From: Rhododendron vialii
Taxonomy: Eukaryota; Streptophyta; Magnoliopsida; Ericales; Ericaceae
Assembly: GCF_030253575.1 (NCBI RefSeq)
Contig: NC_080562.1
Coordinates: forward strand, 28,431,852 to 28,495,851
DNA: 64,000 nt
Direction of reading: 5' to 3'
Shown here: positions 45,586 through 56,944 of the stretch, piece after piece
Numbering within the stretch: position 1 is the first letter of the stretch
Layout of the letters: every line of letters begins with the position of its first letter
The notes under the pieces: model-generated
The model's input: the letters and a program-made list of their open reading frames with translations, nothing else
The model's database searches: none
Told to the model about the DNA's origin: nothing
Translations under genes and position numbers: made by a program

Positions 45586-45920
45586 TTATTCTAAAGTAAA
45601 TGTGGCAAATGGGCGGGTTTGAGCGGGTTGAAACGGGTCACGGGTCGAATATGGGCGGATCAAATACAAGTCAAGTCAAACCCGAACTGACCCGTTTTCC
45701 ATAAAAAAAAAAAAAAAAGAAGCCGAGTTGGCTTGAAAATGTCAAAATTCGTAAAAAATATATACTCCTATATACTAGTAGGAGATAAGGTTAACCTCAA
45801 AGAATCCTAATCAATTTTTCTTGTATCTATTAAATTTTTTTTAATTTGTTTGTTTTGCGTTAAATTGTTGTGACTTATTGATTCGTCTCGTCTGGAGGAA
45901 TCAGAAAAGTAAAAAATAAT

Positions 45921-45974
45921 GATCGAAACTCATAATTTTTTTGAATAAAGCCAAAAAAATTATGAGTTTCGATC
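45921..45974. repeat. Perfect inverted repeat (hairpin)
   Basis: GATCGAAACTCATAATTTTT (from 45921) pairs with AAAAATTATGAGTTTCGATC (ending 45974) around a short AATAAAGC loop. Outer, weaker arms continue to GTCTCG / TTGATAAGAC. Confidence 0.85.
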
Positions 45975-46207
45975 AAATTTTTTTTCACTTTTTCGATTCC
46001 TCTTGATAAGACAAATTAATAAAAACTGAACGAATTGATCAAGTCCATATCGATATCCGAGTGAGTTGATTTTTCAATAAGAATTTCTTACAAATATGTT
46101 TTAAACAAATTAAACAACTCCGATTATTAGTGTATTTGGGTCAAATTTTGTGTCTAAAACTCTGTCCAATTATTCACGTAATTAACTTGCTTGTGGTTTT
46201 CCAAATC

Positions 46208-46209
<2 letters not shown>

Positions 46210-46256
<47 letters not shown>

Positions 46257-46283
46257 ATTAACTTGCTTGTGGTTTTTCAAATC

Positions 46284-46362
<79 letters not shown>
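46210..46362 (+). repeat. Two (GA)n microsatellites in a tandem-duplicated unit
   Basis: AACTTGCTTGTGGTTTT(C/T)CAAATCAATTGAGAG occurs twice (about 46187 and 46260), each followed by a pure GA run (about 46213-46253 and 46289-46362). Confidence 0.9.
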
Positions 46363-46365
<3 letters not shown>

Positions 46366-46396
46366 GAGTGTGTCGTTGACATGGGTTTTTTAATTG

Positions 46397-46517
46397 GGGT
46401 GCTGTTAAATACAACTGCAAATTTATTACATGTAGCCAATTCATAATAGGAAATTTTTGAATTTCCCTTTATGAATTGGCTACATGTAGTAAATTCGCAG
46501 TTGTATTTAGCCGGACC
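46397..46517. mobile_element. Mutator-like hairpin MITE (121 bp)
   Basis: Near-perfect terminal inverted repeats of about 50 bases: the left arm contains AAATACAACTGC and ACATGTAGCCAATTCATA, the right arm their complements. A perfect 9-bp duplication TTTTAATTG flanks it (46388-46396 and 46518-46526), the size typical of Mutator-like elements. Confidence 0.85.
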
Positions 46518-46893
46518 TTTTAATTGAGAGAGTGTGTCACTGACAAATTTTCGGAAAACAAGTTACGGGATTTTAGGAGTAAAACACATAATGGGTTTTT
46601 TAATTCAACTCATATTGAACCCATTTTCAAACTCATCTAAACCCATGTAAATATGGGTTTATATTAGTTGAACCCATATCAACCCGTTATGTAATATGGG
46701 CGGATTAGGTTGGATTATAGATGGGCGGATTGGACAGGTTAGAAAAATATGGATTGAAATTGCCACCTCTATTCTAAAGTAACGTCCAACTGAAGATGCA
46801 CGCATCTCTGCCATGAATCTTACAGAATACAAAGGCATAATATCCAAATGCTGAAGAAAGGAATACATATGTTTCACCAATACAAGGATCCAC

Positions 46894-47237
46894 TGTAAGA
46901 CAATTAGACAAAGACGCAGCGGAGATTGGACTACCAACCTCCGGCCACTGTTGTTCAAGTGTAACACACACTCTAGATTTAGGTGTCTTCTAACCTATGC
47001 ATGACTTGAGCACCTAGATTTGATGGAGATCATAGGCTTATATAGATGCTAGGTTAGAGACCCTATATCTCCTTAAGACCTTCAAGTTTCCTTCCATCAA
47101 AGAAACTAATAAACAAGTACAATAATGAAAGTGGGAAAGCCAAAAGCTTCTTTAAACCACCACTATATCTATAATGTAAGTGAGTACTTTCATTAATCAC
47201 AATGTGACCAAGTGGGCCCTTTAAAATATTTCTTACA
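46894..47237 (-). repeat. 3' LTR (left copy) of the non-coding element
   Basis: TGTAAGAC ... TTCTTACA ends; essentially identical to 49844-50187. Confidence 0.93.
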
Positions 47238-49843
47238 TTCTCCCACTGGCCCACGAGACACTTGTATATTGCATTAGGCAATAAATACTTTATATGGCCA
47301 TACAACTGAAAAACGCCTATAACTTAAAATTTTGAAATTCTTTTACTCCATTAGAAAATATCATACATGAATCGTAGCGGTAGTGTCATAACTAATAGAC
47401 ATTCCCTTCCATGTATTACATTGTATGATATTTCCCAACGAGTACCAGATAAGATATACTTTATAAATGGCTAACTAATAGTCATTTTGGGTCCTCTTTA
47501 TTCATCCCGACGGATAAACTTTATACGTACTTTTTACCTTATGTGCACATGTACATTTTTATTCTCTAAGAACACTTATAGCGTGACAAAACCCAAATTG
47601 AGCAAGAAATGAGAGAAAACGTCATAAAATGAGCTAACATGTCATATTTTCACAACATGACATACACTGTTTTGCCGGCAAGAATTAGCTCAATACTTTA
47701 TACTCAATGGTCACAAAAAGTGTTTTTCGAACTCTGTTTCCCTTAATGAGCTACTTTATGTCGATATACTCTATTCGGCTTTTTACTTTATATTAGAGAA
47801 GAAAATTGTAGCCGTAGTGAACTCAGTAATGGTCTCACCCTAACATCGACAACTTGAGACCCTTATTACATGGTATCTAGTTTCATGCATAGCTCCCACT
47901 AATTTCTACATTCATAGAAAATAGCAACTTATATAAGACATGATCGAGATGCATGTAAATCAACTTAAAAATTCTCGGTTCTTTATAAGTACCTCATAAC
48001 CTTTATTTGTAGCCTTCTAGTACTTCATATCATGCTCACTTGGATATCGATCTAGTAAATCCTTAACCAATATCCATATAGCCCAGAAAAATGTATATGC
48101 ATGCTCCCACTAACCTTATGGAGTATACTTTTTCTCTATTTATAAGCAAAATGACTATTACTACTACTTTTTTTTTCTTTCTCTTGGGCAGAACTCTTTT
48201 CTTGATGTTATCCAAGCCAAAACTATACTGGATCTTCAAAGGGTCCTTAAACCAGTAGTATAGAGAAAGAACTCCAAATGGATATTACTTTAAACATTAA
48301 TCTTAAAGGGTTAAACTTCTCCCACTATTAATGTTCTAATTTTATTTTGCGCACTTGATTATGTGACTATAGATGCTTCATTCACATAGCGCAAAATCAT
48401 GACCCCTGCATCGGAGAAAAGTGAATTTCTAGATAGTTAATATAAATCCTGCAACTTTTTAGCAGAATACGAGAAGCAACTTTATAAGCAGTATGGATGG
48501 CTACAACAACCAAGAAATAATGATTTTCAATTTATATGTAAACTCTAACCTTCCTGTGGGTAGAGGTGCATCATGCATGAATTTACATCACTTTATGAAT
48601 AAGATAAATGATCAAAATAGTAAGAACGAATTCTCCATAGCTGTGGGCATAGGAAAAGTTTATTCTCAACTTTCAAATGATTATCTTACTCAACCTAAAT
48701 CACAAAAATAACAACCTCCTCGCAAGAGTTATTTTCATGAATTAATTAACTTCAACTTTTATGCTAATCTTTATCTTAAATAAAGTAAATTCAAACCTCC
48801 CTGTGGGCAAAGGCTGCAACACACACTGAATCTACTTTACTGCAACAACATGACTAGCAAACTTCGAACATCAACACAAAATGCATAATAACGGGAGAAA
48901 TTTTTGCTTTTATATGGAATTTTCCATTTGTCCCAAACAAATTAATAAAATTAATTATTCTCTTGTGGGTAAAAATAATTAATCTTACCAATTCAAGCTT
49001 AATGGTAGATGCCATATAACACCAACATAAAAAGTCTAATGGCGCCTATTCGGTCACTCTTAATATGAACACCATAATATTTTAAGATGTTGTGGCTAAT
49101 CTCAAAATATTATGACATCCAAGTCACCTCAAAAGCATCAACCAAACTTTAATGGGATAAACTCACATATTCCATAATATTATCCAGTGTTTCTGCAAAA
49201 AAGCCGTGCACGTTGCGTACAGAATAAGGCTTAACATTACTCACGGTAATTCCAATAGCCCAGAATCATTTCTAAATTAGCCTTCACATAATGTACAGAA
49301 ACATGGCAAACACTGCAGACAAACTTAACCTTATGTTCATGTTCCTTGTTCTCGTTCTGACACCTAAATCAGTGCATATACTAATATATTCACCAAGAAC
49401 AAGAATTGTATTTCAATGGAGTCGATCATTATAATTAGTAAATTCATGCAATCAACTGATATATAGCACACATATACCGGAGAATTAATAAATAGATGAT
49501 CAAACTCTTCATACTGTGGTGAATAAAATGCACTAAATTCTTTGATCTATGACATGTATGCAAAAGATCAAACTTCTGGTTGTCCACTATGCACTAACTA
49601 TACCACGTGGGCACTCATCAGATTCATTATGTGCAGTACTGCATGTGATCAACACAGATCCAAGCATTATGTATAAAGCAAAAATAATACTCCCAGCCAA
49701 AATGATCACGGGCTCATGAGATGTTTTACCGATCAAAGATGCGAAACTTGTTTTCACCCGATCATGATCTATAATCTTTATGCATGAATTCTAATGTCTC
49801 CGTACTGAACAACATGAATTAGAGGGTTGCTCTTATACCACAC

Positions 49844-50187
49844 TGTAAGACAATTAGACAAAGACGCAGCGGAGATTGGACTACCAACCTCCGGCCACTG
49901 TTGTTCAAGTGTAACACACACTCTAGATTTAGGTGTCTTCTAACCTATGCATGACTTGAGCACCTAGATTTGATGGAGATCATAGGCTTATATAGATGCT
50001 AGGTTAGGGACCCTATATCTCCTTAAGACCTTCAAGTTTCCTTCCATCAAAGAAACTAATAAACAAGTACAATAATGAAAGTGGGAAAGCCAAAAGCTTC
50101 TTTAAACCACCACTATATCTATAATGTAAGTGAGTACTTTCATTAATCACAATGTGACCAAGTGGGCCTTTTAAAATATTTCTTACA
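49844..50187 (-). repeat. 5' LTR (right copy) of the non-coding element
   Basis: Same ends and length as the left copy; adjacent to the primer site at 49829-49840. Confidence 0.93.
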
Positions 50188-50192
50188 TCCAC

Positions 50193-50997
50193 AACTTGAA
50201 GTTCAACTTCAACAATTTGTAACTTCGGTTAATAATTTTCTATTTTTCATTTTGGAAGCATTGCTTAACAATTGAGCTCCTAAAATATCATACCATAACG
50301 AAAGGAGGAATGCTCAAGACAAATTCAAGGCTAACAGCTTCCGAACAACGCATCACAATAAGCTAAAGCATGTTGCACATAAATAATTTTGCAGCAAAAA
50401 GATATCAGATAGGGTGCTGTAGAGCCGTCATAAAAAAAACCTCTAGTCTTAGGGTAAAAAAGAAAAAGCTAAATAAATAAAAGAGCTTGCACTAACTGAA
50501 GTCAAAAGTTGAAGAAGCTGGAAAACGCAGTTCACAGGCCTATTTCATCTTTTATTGCCTTCTCCTATGTCTACATCTGGAAGCTGAATAGTTAAAAAAG
50601 AGCAGCAAACAGAATGGTGTATGGCATATAGAAAACCATAAAAACTGTCCCCAAACGCCATTAGTGTTCTACATAATTCATTTGACACATGCCATTAGCA
50701 GGGAAATCATAACAAAGACTTCTTATTACTGCCCACTCATTTAAGGAAACTGACACAAAAAATTCTAGTTGAGCATTGAAAACCTATTGTTCAATAGTTT
50801 CAGTGATATTCCTTTCATCAACATACTTCGGTCCACCTCGAATCCAAGTCATTTATTCAAATGGCCCAGTTACCTGTAACAAAACCATTCAGGATTACAT
50901 TTGTACTCAAAGTTATAAAAGAAGAACTTCAAATTCAAGATGAGAGCAATTAGTAGACAAGTCAATGCAAAAAAATTGATTTGACTCCAAGCAGATT
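50193..50997. other. Spacer between LTR elements, no gene recognised
   Basis: Moderately AT-rich. The minus strand shows a CAG|GTAACTGG-like junction near 50870 and short exon-like pieces, but nothing identifiable. Confidence 0.3.
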
Positions 50998-52859
50998 TGT
51001 AACACCCCAACTTTTATAAACAAATAAGACGCTAAAAAGAATTAGAAAAAAAAAAGAACAAAAACAAATAATGAGCTAACTTTTGGTGGGCCGCTTACCA
51101 TTAGGATTTAAGGAGTATATCGATCGTGACTCAGGGTTTATTAAAGATTAAGGTATCTTTTTAGGTGGCAATTTTTATTAAACTCTACAAATGTCTCCCC
51201 GACCCTGTTAACAACAACGCGGTATGTTTTCTTGCAAGGCGTAAGGAATATTCCGGAAAAAATCGGATAAGATACTCAATAGATATAATAGTTGGATTTT
51301 TTTAGATTTAGTCTAGATATTATTGGATATTCCTAGATATCACTAGATAATAAAAGATTTGTTTAGATTTTATTAGATATTACTAGATAATAAAAGATTT
51401 GTTTGGATAAGATTAGAACATACTAGATCTCTTTACTTGCCTAGTATAAATAGGCATACTCCCTTCACATTCATTCCACACCACAAGCACGCACATCACA
51501 CACACGGCACTAGCAAAGAAAGAAACAAAAGAGAGAGAGAAAAAAAAGAAAAGAAAGAAAGAGAGGGAGGAGGAGAAGAAATTGGTGAGTGCTCACACTC
51601 CTTTTTGTTTTTTTTTTTTTCCGGCAAGCTCACACTCCTCTTTCTCACCAAACTGTCATACACACACTTGCACTTGTAATATAAAAAGGGAAGGGGTGGG
51701 GGGGGGGGGGGGGGGTGGTAAAAATTAAGGAGAATGGGATTGGAAAACAATATATGTGTATATGCTACATATATATATGTACCACCTTATCTTTCATTCT
51801 CTTTCCTCCTAATTTGTTTCTATCTTATTCTTTCTTCTTTTTCCTTCGGCACCACCAGCAAGCACCACAAGCCGCCACGCCACCGCCGCACCACGGCACT
51901 TGCATGAGAGAGCTACTATAGTTTGTTTCCCATAGCTCTCGGCTCACTCACTCTCACACTCCTTCTCCCTCATACTACCACAATCACCCAAACCGCACCG
52001 TAAACCACCACTTCACGGGCTCATGTTTCGGCCGCCAAGAAATTGCCGTCGCCGCATCATGGCTTAGCCATGCACGGCAGCAGCAGCCGTAGCTGCTGTT
52101 CTTGTTTTTGTTGTCTTCTTCAATAGGAATATATAATATAATAATACAACAACAATAATTATGTTAATATGTAACTAGTAGCGATATAAAAAAATGTCTA
52201 GAGGGTAAAGAATAAAGAACTAAGTTGATAGCCAATTAACTAACGTTATATAACGCCTCGATTTTCGAAAGCAATATAAAATAATTTCTGAAGAAAATTT
52301 TGCTAAATAAATATAATTTTTCCAAAATAAAGGTTTAGCTATTACAACACAAGATAAATTTACTGATTAAAAAATACATTAACTTCAGAGCTGACTCTAG
52401 ACTTGATACAAATCCCAAGCATACTCGATCTTCGTTTCTGATATTCTTTCATGTCGAACTGCACCATCATTAAATTTCTTTCCATTGAATCCTGCGCCCT
52501 CTGGCAAATTGATCACCAAAGCAACCGATTTACCAGGATACAGACGTATCCGTGAGTGATAAATCACCCAGTAGAATAATCCAACCCAACTATCCCTCTT
52601 ACTTTACAGTTAGCAAGCAAAATATAATAATGATGCAATGAAGTAAAACAGAGAGTTTTCATAAACCAGTTATTACTATCCATTAACCCTACGTGAAATC
52701 TAAGATCTCATCCGCGAGATCTCTTCCTCCCATATCCACTAACTATGACCGTGTTATGGAAAATCCCCCCTTGCTTGTCCTGCACACGGGGTCCTAAATG
52801 AATTCACCTAGGTTATGTACCTCGCATGAATTCATTTAAGACCATAGCAGGGGGCATGA

Positions 52860-53035
52860 TTACCCTTTGGAACGTTCCATGGCGTACCATACACGATTGG
52901 CGCCCTTTGGAACGTTCCATGTCGTACCATACTTAAGTTACTAACTATGACCGTGTCATGGGACAATCCCCCTTGCTGGCCTTGCAAGGCACAATTATCC
53001 TTTGGAACGTCCCATGGCGTACCATACGTTAGGGT
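52860..53035 (-). repeat. GGAACGTTCC / CCATGGCGTACCATA repeats
   Basis: Three copies of CTTTGGAACG(T/T/-)(T/C)CCATG(G/T)CGTACCATAC occur near 52866, 52907 and 52990. Two contain the palindrome GGAACGTTCC. They correspond in position to the 79-bp CATGGGA repeats of the copy at 30416-32938. Confidence 0.7.
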
Positions 53036-54089
53036 CACCACAATAACATCACCGAGCCCCGCAGGTCACCCGTAGCCATGGCCAAATCACAATTCCACAA
53101 TCTCACAACTTCAACACTTTACCATTTTTCCATCAACTTATCATCGTTTAGATGAAATCTATTTGCATACCACCACATGTCTCTAGGGTCCAATTTAGCA
53201 TTCAAATAAAATATCGGTGCAATATAATAATCAAAACAATAACAAGCAATGGTATCGATGCAATATACAATTAATCAAATAATAATTAAAACATATAACA
53301 AGCAATGCAATCACATAACTTTTTATGAGTGGGCCGTTGCCCTTAGTCTTGTATGGCCAAGAAGTTAATAATCATGTAAGAAACTTTTATCGGAAGAAAG
53401 TTTTTATAAAAAATAATAATAATAAGTCTAGGCTTGTATTATTTTTATTTAAGAATTTAAAATAGATAAATAACCATAATAAATACAAAAAAAAAAAAAA
53501 ACAGATGATAATATTAAAGGAAGTAGCATGGCCTAAAACGAATCCTACAGTCCTATACAATATGTTTTGAGTATCAAAAGTTAGATCCGGAGGGTCGCAG
53601 AAGTATTTAACGAAAGTTGCCGAAACTAAAATAAATAGATAATAAATAATCTAATAAACAAAATATGTTGAGATTAACAAAGTTTCATCTTAAGAATGTA
53701 AAGAGTCTAAAAAAAATTATTCGGGCATTAATAACATGATTTATAAGGTCACATAGTAATTTAGATTAGAAACTTTTAAAAATAAATAAATAAATAGATA
53801 ATAAAAAAATATATATGAAATTAACAAGATATCATCTTGGAGGTGCAAGGAATCTAGGAAAAATAGTTTGGGTGTTAAAAACATTCTTGGGAAGGTTGCA
53901 AGGATTTTTCATTTGTAAACTTTGAATGAAAATAAGTAAAAAATATAATAAATAGAGAATAAAATAAAAAAAAATATGATATTAACAAGTTATGATCTTT
54001 GAGGGGTGAAAAGTCTAGGAAAAATAGTTCGAGTGTCAAAAATGATGTTCGGAAGGTCAAAAAGTGGTTTCGAAACAAAACAGTGAAAA

Positions 54090-54185
54090 CCGCAAGGTTG
54101 GACCGAGTTGACCTTGCGGTCCGCAAGGTCAGAGACCTAGTTCTTGCGGCTAGAGCAACCCGAAGGTTGCGGCCGCAAGGTCGCG
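54090..54185 (-). repeat. GC-rich hairpin array (CCGCAAGGTC type)
   Basis: CCGCAAGGTT (54090-54099) pairs with GACCTTGCGG (54110-54119) across a 10-base loop with one wobble. It is followed by CCGCAAG ... CTTGCGG and GCAACC-CGAA-GGTTGC. The array lies about 430 bases downstream of the predicted TATA box on the minus strand. Confidence 0.75.
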
Positions 54186-55066
54186 ATTGGAATTTTTTTT
54201 TTTGTTCGTTTGGCTTCGGTTTCGAGCATGGGTTCGCATGGACTATATCTAAGGCCTAAAAATACATAATTATACATAGAGGAGTGGTTGGAATGGATTA
54301 TAATACCTCGGGTTGATCAAATTGGATTGAAAACCGAAACTTTGAATTTGAAGAAGATGACTTCGGGTTTGGTCGAGGGGGGACCTTGGGGCCGAATTGG
54401 ATGATGTTTAGGGATGCTTGGAGTTGTAGGAAGTGTTTGGAACGGGGGAATTGGATTTCGGTTGAACGTAGCTATGAAGCCCACTTTTCTCACTCTAACT
54501 TTCTCTCTCTAAAACTCCATAGATTGGAGCTTGGTTTTCTTCTGTTTTTCTCTTCTATTCGGACTGGTGGAGTGTGGGGAGTATTGTGGTGTGCCCGTGG
54601 GTCAAAGGAGTGAGGTATTTATAGGTGAATTTTGGTGGAGTGGGAAAGGATCGAATTTAATGGAGTTGGGTTCATGGAACTTGGCATGGACGAATTGGAA
54701 CTGTTTTTGGGGCTAGAGAGGAAGTAAGGAATGGATATGAATGAATTGAATTTCGGATTTTGCTTAGTTATGAAAAAATTTCGGTTTTGGGAAATGGGGG
54801 ATGAATTTGGTTTTTCTTGGAGGGTAAGGAAGAGAGAGAGAGAGTTAAGGCTGGAGAGAGAGAGAGTTGTGGGAGGGAGGGAGAGAGGTTGCAGGAGAGA
54901 GTGAGGTGAAGGAGAGAGAATGCATGCATGCTGCGTAGGAAAAAAATAATGCATGTATGTAGGAAAAAAATAAATAAATGCATGCATAAAAAAAAATTAA
55001 TAGCATTAAGAAAATACTCCTAATAATATTATTAAAAAAATTGGGTCAAAAATTCGGGTCGTTACA

Positions 55067-55253
55067 CGTTATCACATAATTATGTGGCCTAACAGGTTCC
55101 GCTAATTAATCAGTGTACGCGCGATACATTGTGTGCTTCACTGTTAAGGTGAGTTACGAATATACTCTGGCTACATATTGTTTTTCTAAATCTTGTTTTG
55201 ATTGTTTTATTAAATCTTATGTTGAATAAAAATAAATTATATAAGTATATAGT
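55067..55253 (+). mobile_element. Segment of the outer LTR between nested insertions
   Basis: 187 bases that start with the CGTTA duplication and end at the next solo LTR. No coding sequence. Confidence 0.5.
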
Positions 55254-56944
55254 TGTCACACCCTCGATTTTTAACATAAATATAAATGATTTCCATAAAT
55301 AAAATCTCGCCATAATCTGTACGATAACCAAAATGAAGTAGCGTTCCCAAAATATTACATCTTTGGCTCCGAGGCCCAAATTGACGCAAGTACTGAATAT
55401 TCAAGAGTTAAAGGTTACAATATTCCATAGTCAAAAGATTTACTATAAAGTTACAAATACATCTTCAAAAGAGATTTACAAAGATGCCTAAGTAACTCCT
55501 CAATCGATAGCTTTCAAAATAATGGTCACATCCAAGCATTCCAAGCATGCACGCTATTGTCCTGTGTTAGTACCTGAAAATGATAATAGGCTTGAGCTAC
55601 ACTAGCCCAGTAGGAAATTCTACGCTAACATTATATGCAAGAGAAATGCAAGGATGATCACAAGGAAGAACGGGATACAGACCACACAATAGGCAATAAC
55701 CAAAGCTTAACAATCCAACAAACTCGGTATGAAATTTGGTATACACCTCAATCTTTAACCATTTCACTTTCCATGTGTCCAACATCGCTTCACGTTAAGT
55801 GTCATGAGCCGAAGCTCCTGCCGGGCTAATTATGGGACCCCGATATCCCCTGCCAAGCGCCCACCGAGAAGGTTGGGCCTTGAATGTTCAATATGAGCAT
55901 TAGCTCCTGTCGGGCTGATTATGGGACTCCGAAATCCCCTGTCAGGCACCCACCCGTTGATGGGCCCCAAACGTTCTCGTTGTGTCGATAAGTGTCCAAG
56001 AATCTCGTACTCACATAACGTGTCATTTCAATTTAATCATAGTCCATATGGAATTCAATGTCCAATTATACCAAACAAGGGGCGAGGGTTGCAAAGATAC
56101 ACAACGAACTCAACGAATATGAGCAATAATGTTATGGAGTGATTTGGTGATGTTTGGAGCAAGTTAGAAGCGATCGGGGGTCAAGACAATGGAGTCGAAA
56201 CAAAGAACAAAACTTGGCCTTAAGGCATTGAAGTATAGATACTGCGAATTTCAGTATCTATACAACTGGCCTTAAAAAGTTCTAGAGACCGATTGTATCG
56301 ATACTGATTAATTCAGTATCGATACTTCAACAACTAAGGTCGTTCCAGAGATTTTTGTATCGATACTGAATAGAGCAGTATCGATACAAAGGGGTGTTCG
56401 AGCAGATTTTCTGCAGATTTCAAGGAATCTAACCACAACAACAACAACAACAACAACAATAGACACGATTTCAAGCAAGGAGAGCACTTCTATCACATAT
56501 ATTGAGAGGTAGAATCCCTACCTCGAGGCCGAAGAATGAAACCCACAAGAATTTCGAGCCCTAGCTTCCGAAAATCGAAACCGAGAGCGATACGACTCCA
56601 CCGAGCTCCAACCGGTGAAATACGGACCACAATACGCGTAGAGGATGAATGTTTGAAGGTTGTGTTGAGTGGGTTTTGGGTTATTGGAGTGAAATTTGGT
56701 GAGAGAGCAAGAGAGAGGGAGAGAGCCGAGAGAGGGAGAGAGAGCCGGTGAGGGAGTAAGAGGGAAAAAAATGATTCCACGCTCTCCCACCCTCCTATAT
56801 ATACTCCTAAATTCACAAATCACACCTTAAATCCTTCCACAATCAATTCTATCACTTTGACCCCAAATCACATAAACACCATTATTCCTTACTTCTTTCC
56901 CAATAAACATTTAAAGTTAATTAAAATAAATACGGGTCTCTACA
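55254..56944 (-). mobile_element. Solo LTR, family A copy 2 (1691 bp), nested
   Basis: Starts TGTCACACCCTCGATTTTTA and ends TACGGGTCTCTACA. The flanks ATAGT (55249-55253) and ATAAT (56945-56949) form a one-mismatch duplication. Minus-strand TATA box is the complement of 56796-56803. It shares with the other two copies the CACCTGAAAA...AGCCCAGTAG block and the GAGGTAGAATCCCTACCTC block. It is shorter than its relatives because of internal deletions. Confidence 0.82.
56233..56390 (-). repeat. Three perfect hairpins of GTATCGATAC type
   Basis: Stem arms 56233-56244/56252-56263 (12 bp, 7-base loop), 56295-56307/56313-56325 (13 bp, 5-base loop) and 56354-56368/56376-56390 (15 bp, 7-base loop). 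The first hairpin carries an A-T pair where the others carry C-G, with both arms changed. A CAA microsatellite (56436-56460) lies nearby. Confidence 0.9.

Larger units (their letters stand above)
45599..46769. mobile_element. Unclassified 1.17-kb insertion with 13-bp flanking repeat
   Basis: TATTCTAAAGTAA occurs at 45586-45598 and again at 46770-46782. The enclosed ends carry TGGCAA (left) and TTGCCA (right), next to GGGCGGG and GGCGGATTGG motifs. A 13-bp duplication is long for hAT or Mutator elements. The body holds a fold-back (45921-45974), duplicated GA microsatellites and a nested MITE. Confidence 0.6.
46894..50187 (-). mobile_element. Complete non-coding LTR retrotransposon (3294 bp)
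   Basis: Two 344-bp LTRs (46894-47237 and 49844-50187) differ at about two positions by eye, and a perfect 5-bp duplication TCCAC flanks the element (46889-46893 and 50188-50192). On the minus strand the primer site TGGTATAAGAGC (complement of 49829-49840) matches initiator tRNA-Met at 11 of 12 bases, and the polypurine tract AGTGGGAGAA abuts the other LTR. The 2.6-kb interior has no gag or pol, so it must be mobilised in trans. High LTR identity means recent insertion. Copia affiliation is possible but unproven. Confidence 0.93.
52249..55066 (-). mobile_element. Solo LTR, family B copy 2 (2818 bp), nested
   Basis: The ends TATAACGCCTCGATTTT and AATTCGGGTCGTTACA are flanked by a perfect 5-bp duplication CGTTA (52244-52248 and 55067-55071). 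It is homologous in inverse orientation to 30416-32938. TATA box on the minus strand is the complement of 54616-54623, followed by a leader. The terminal TG has become TA on the left. It inserted into the LTR-like sequence that begins at 50998. Confidence 0.85.

Noticed and set aside
46206..46439. Minus-strand 77-codon frame of Ser-Leu repeats
   Set aside because: Translation of GA microsatellites; other similar frames at 51496-51750, 54619-54987 and 59624-59897 are rejected for the same reason.
47238..49843. Protein-coding interior for the LTR element
   Set aside because: All frames are short and broken on both strands; no gag, protease, integrase or reverse-transcriptase motif was found.
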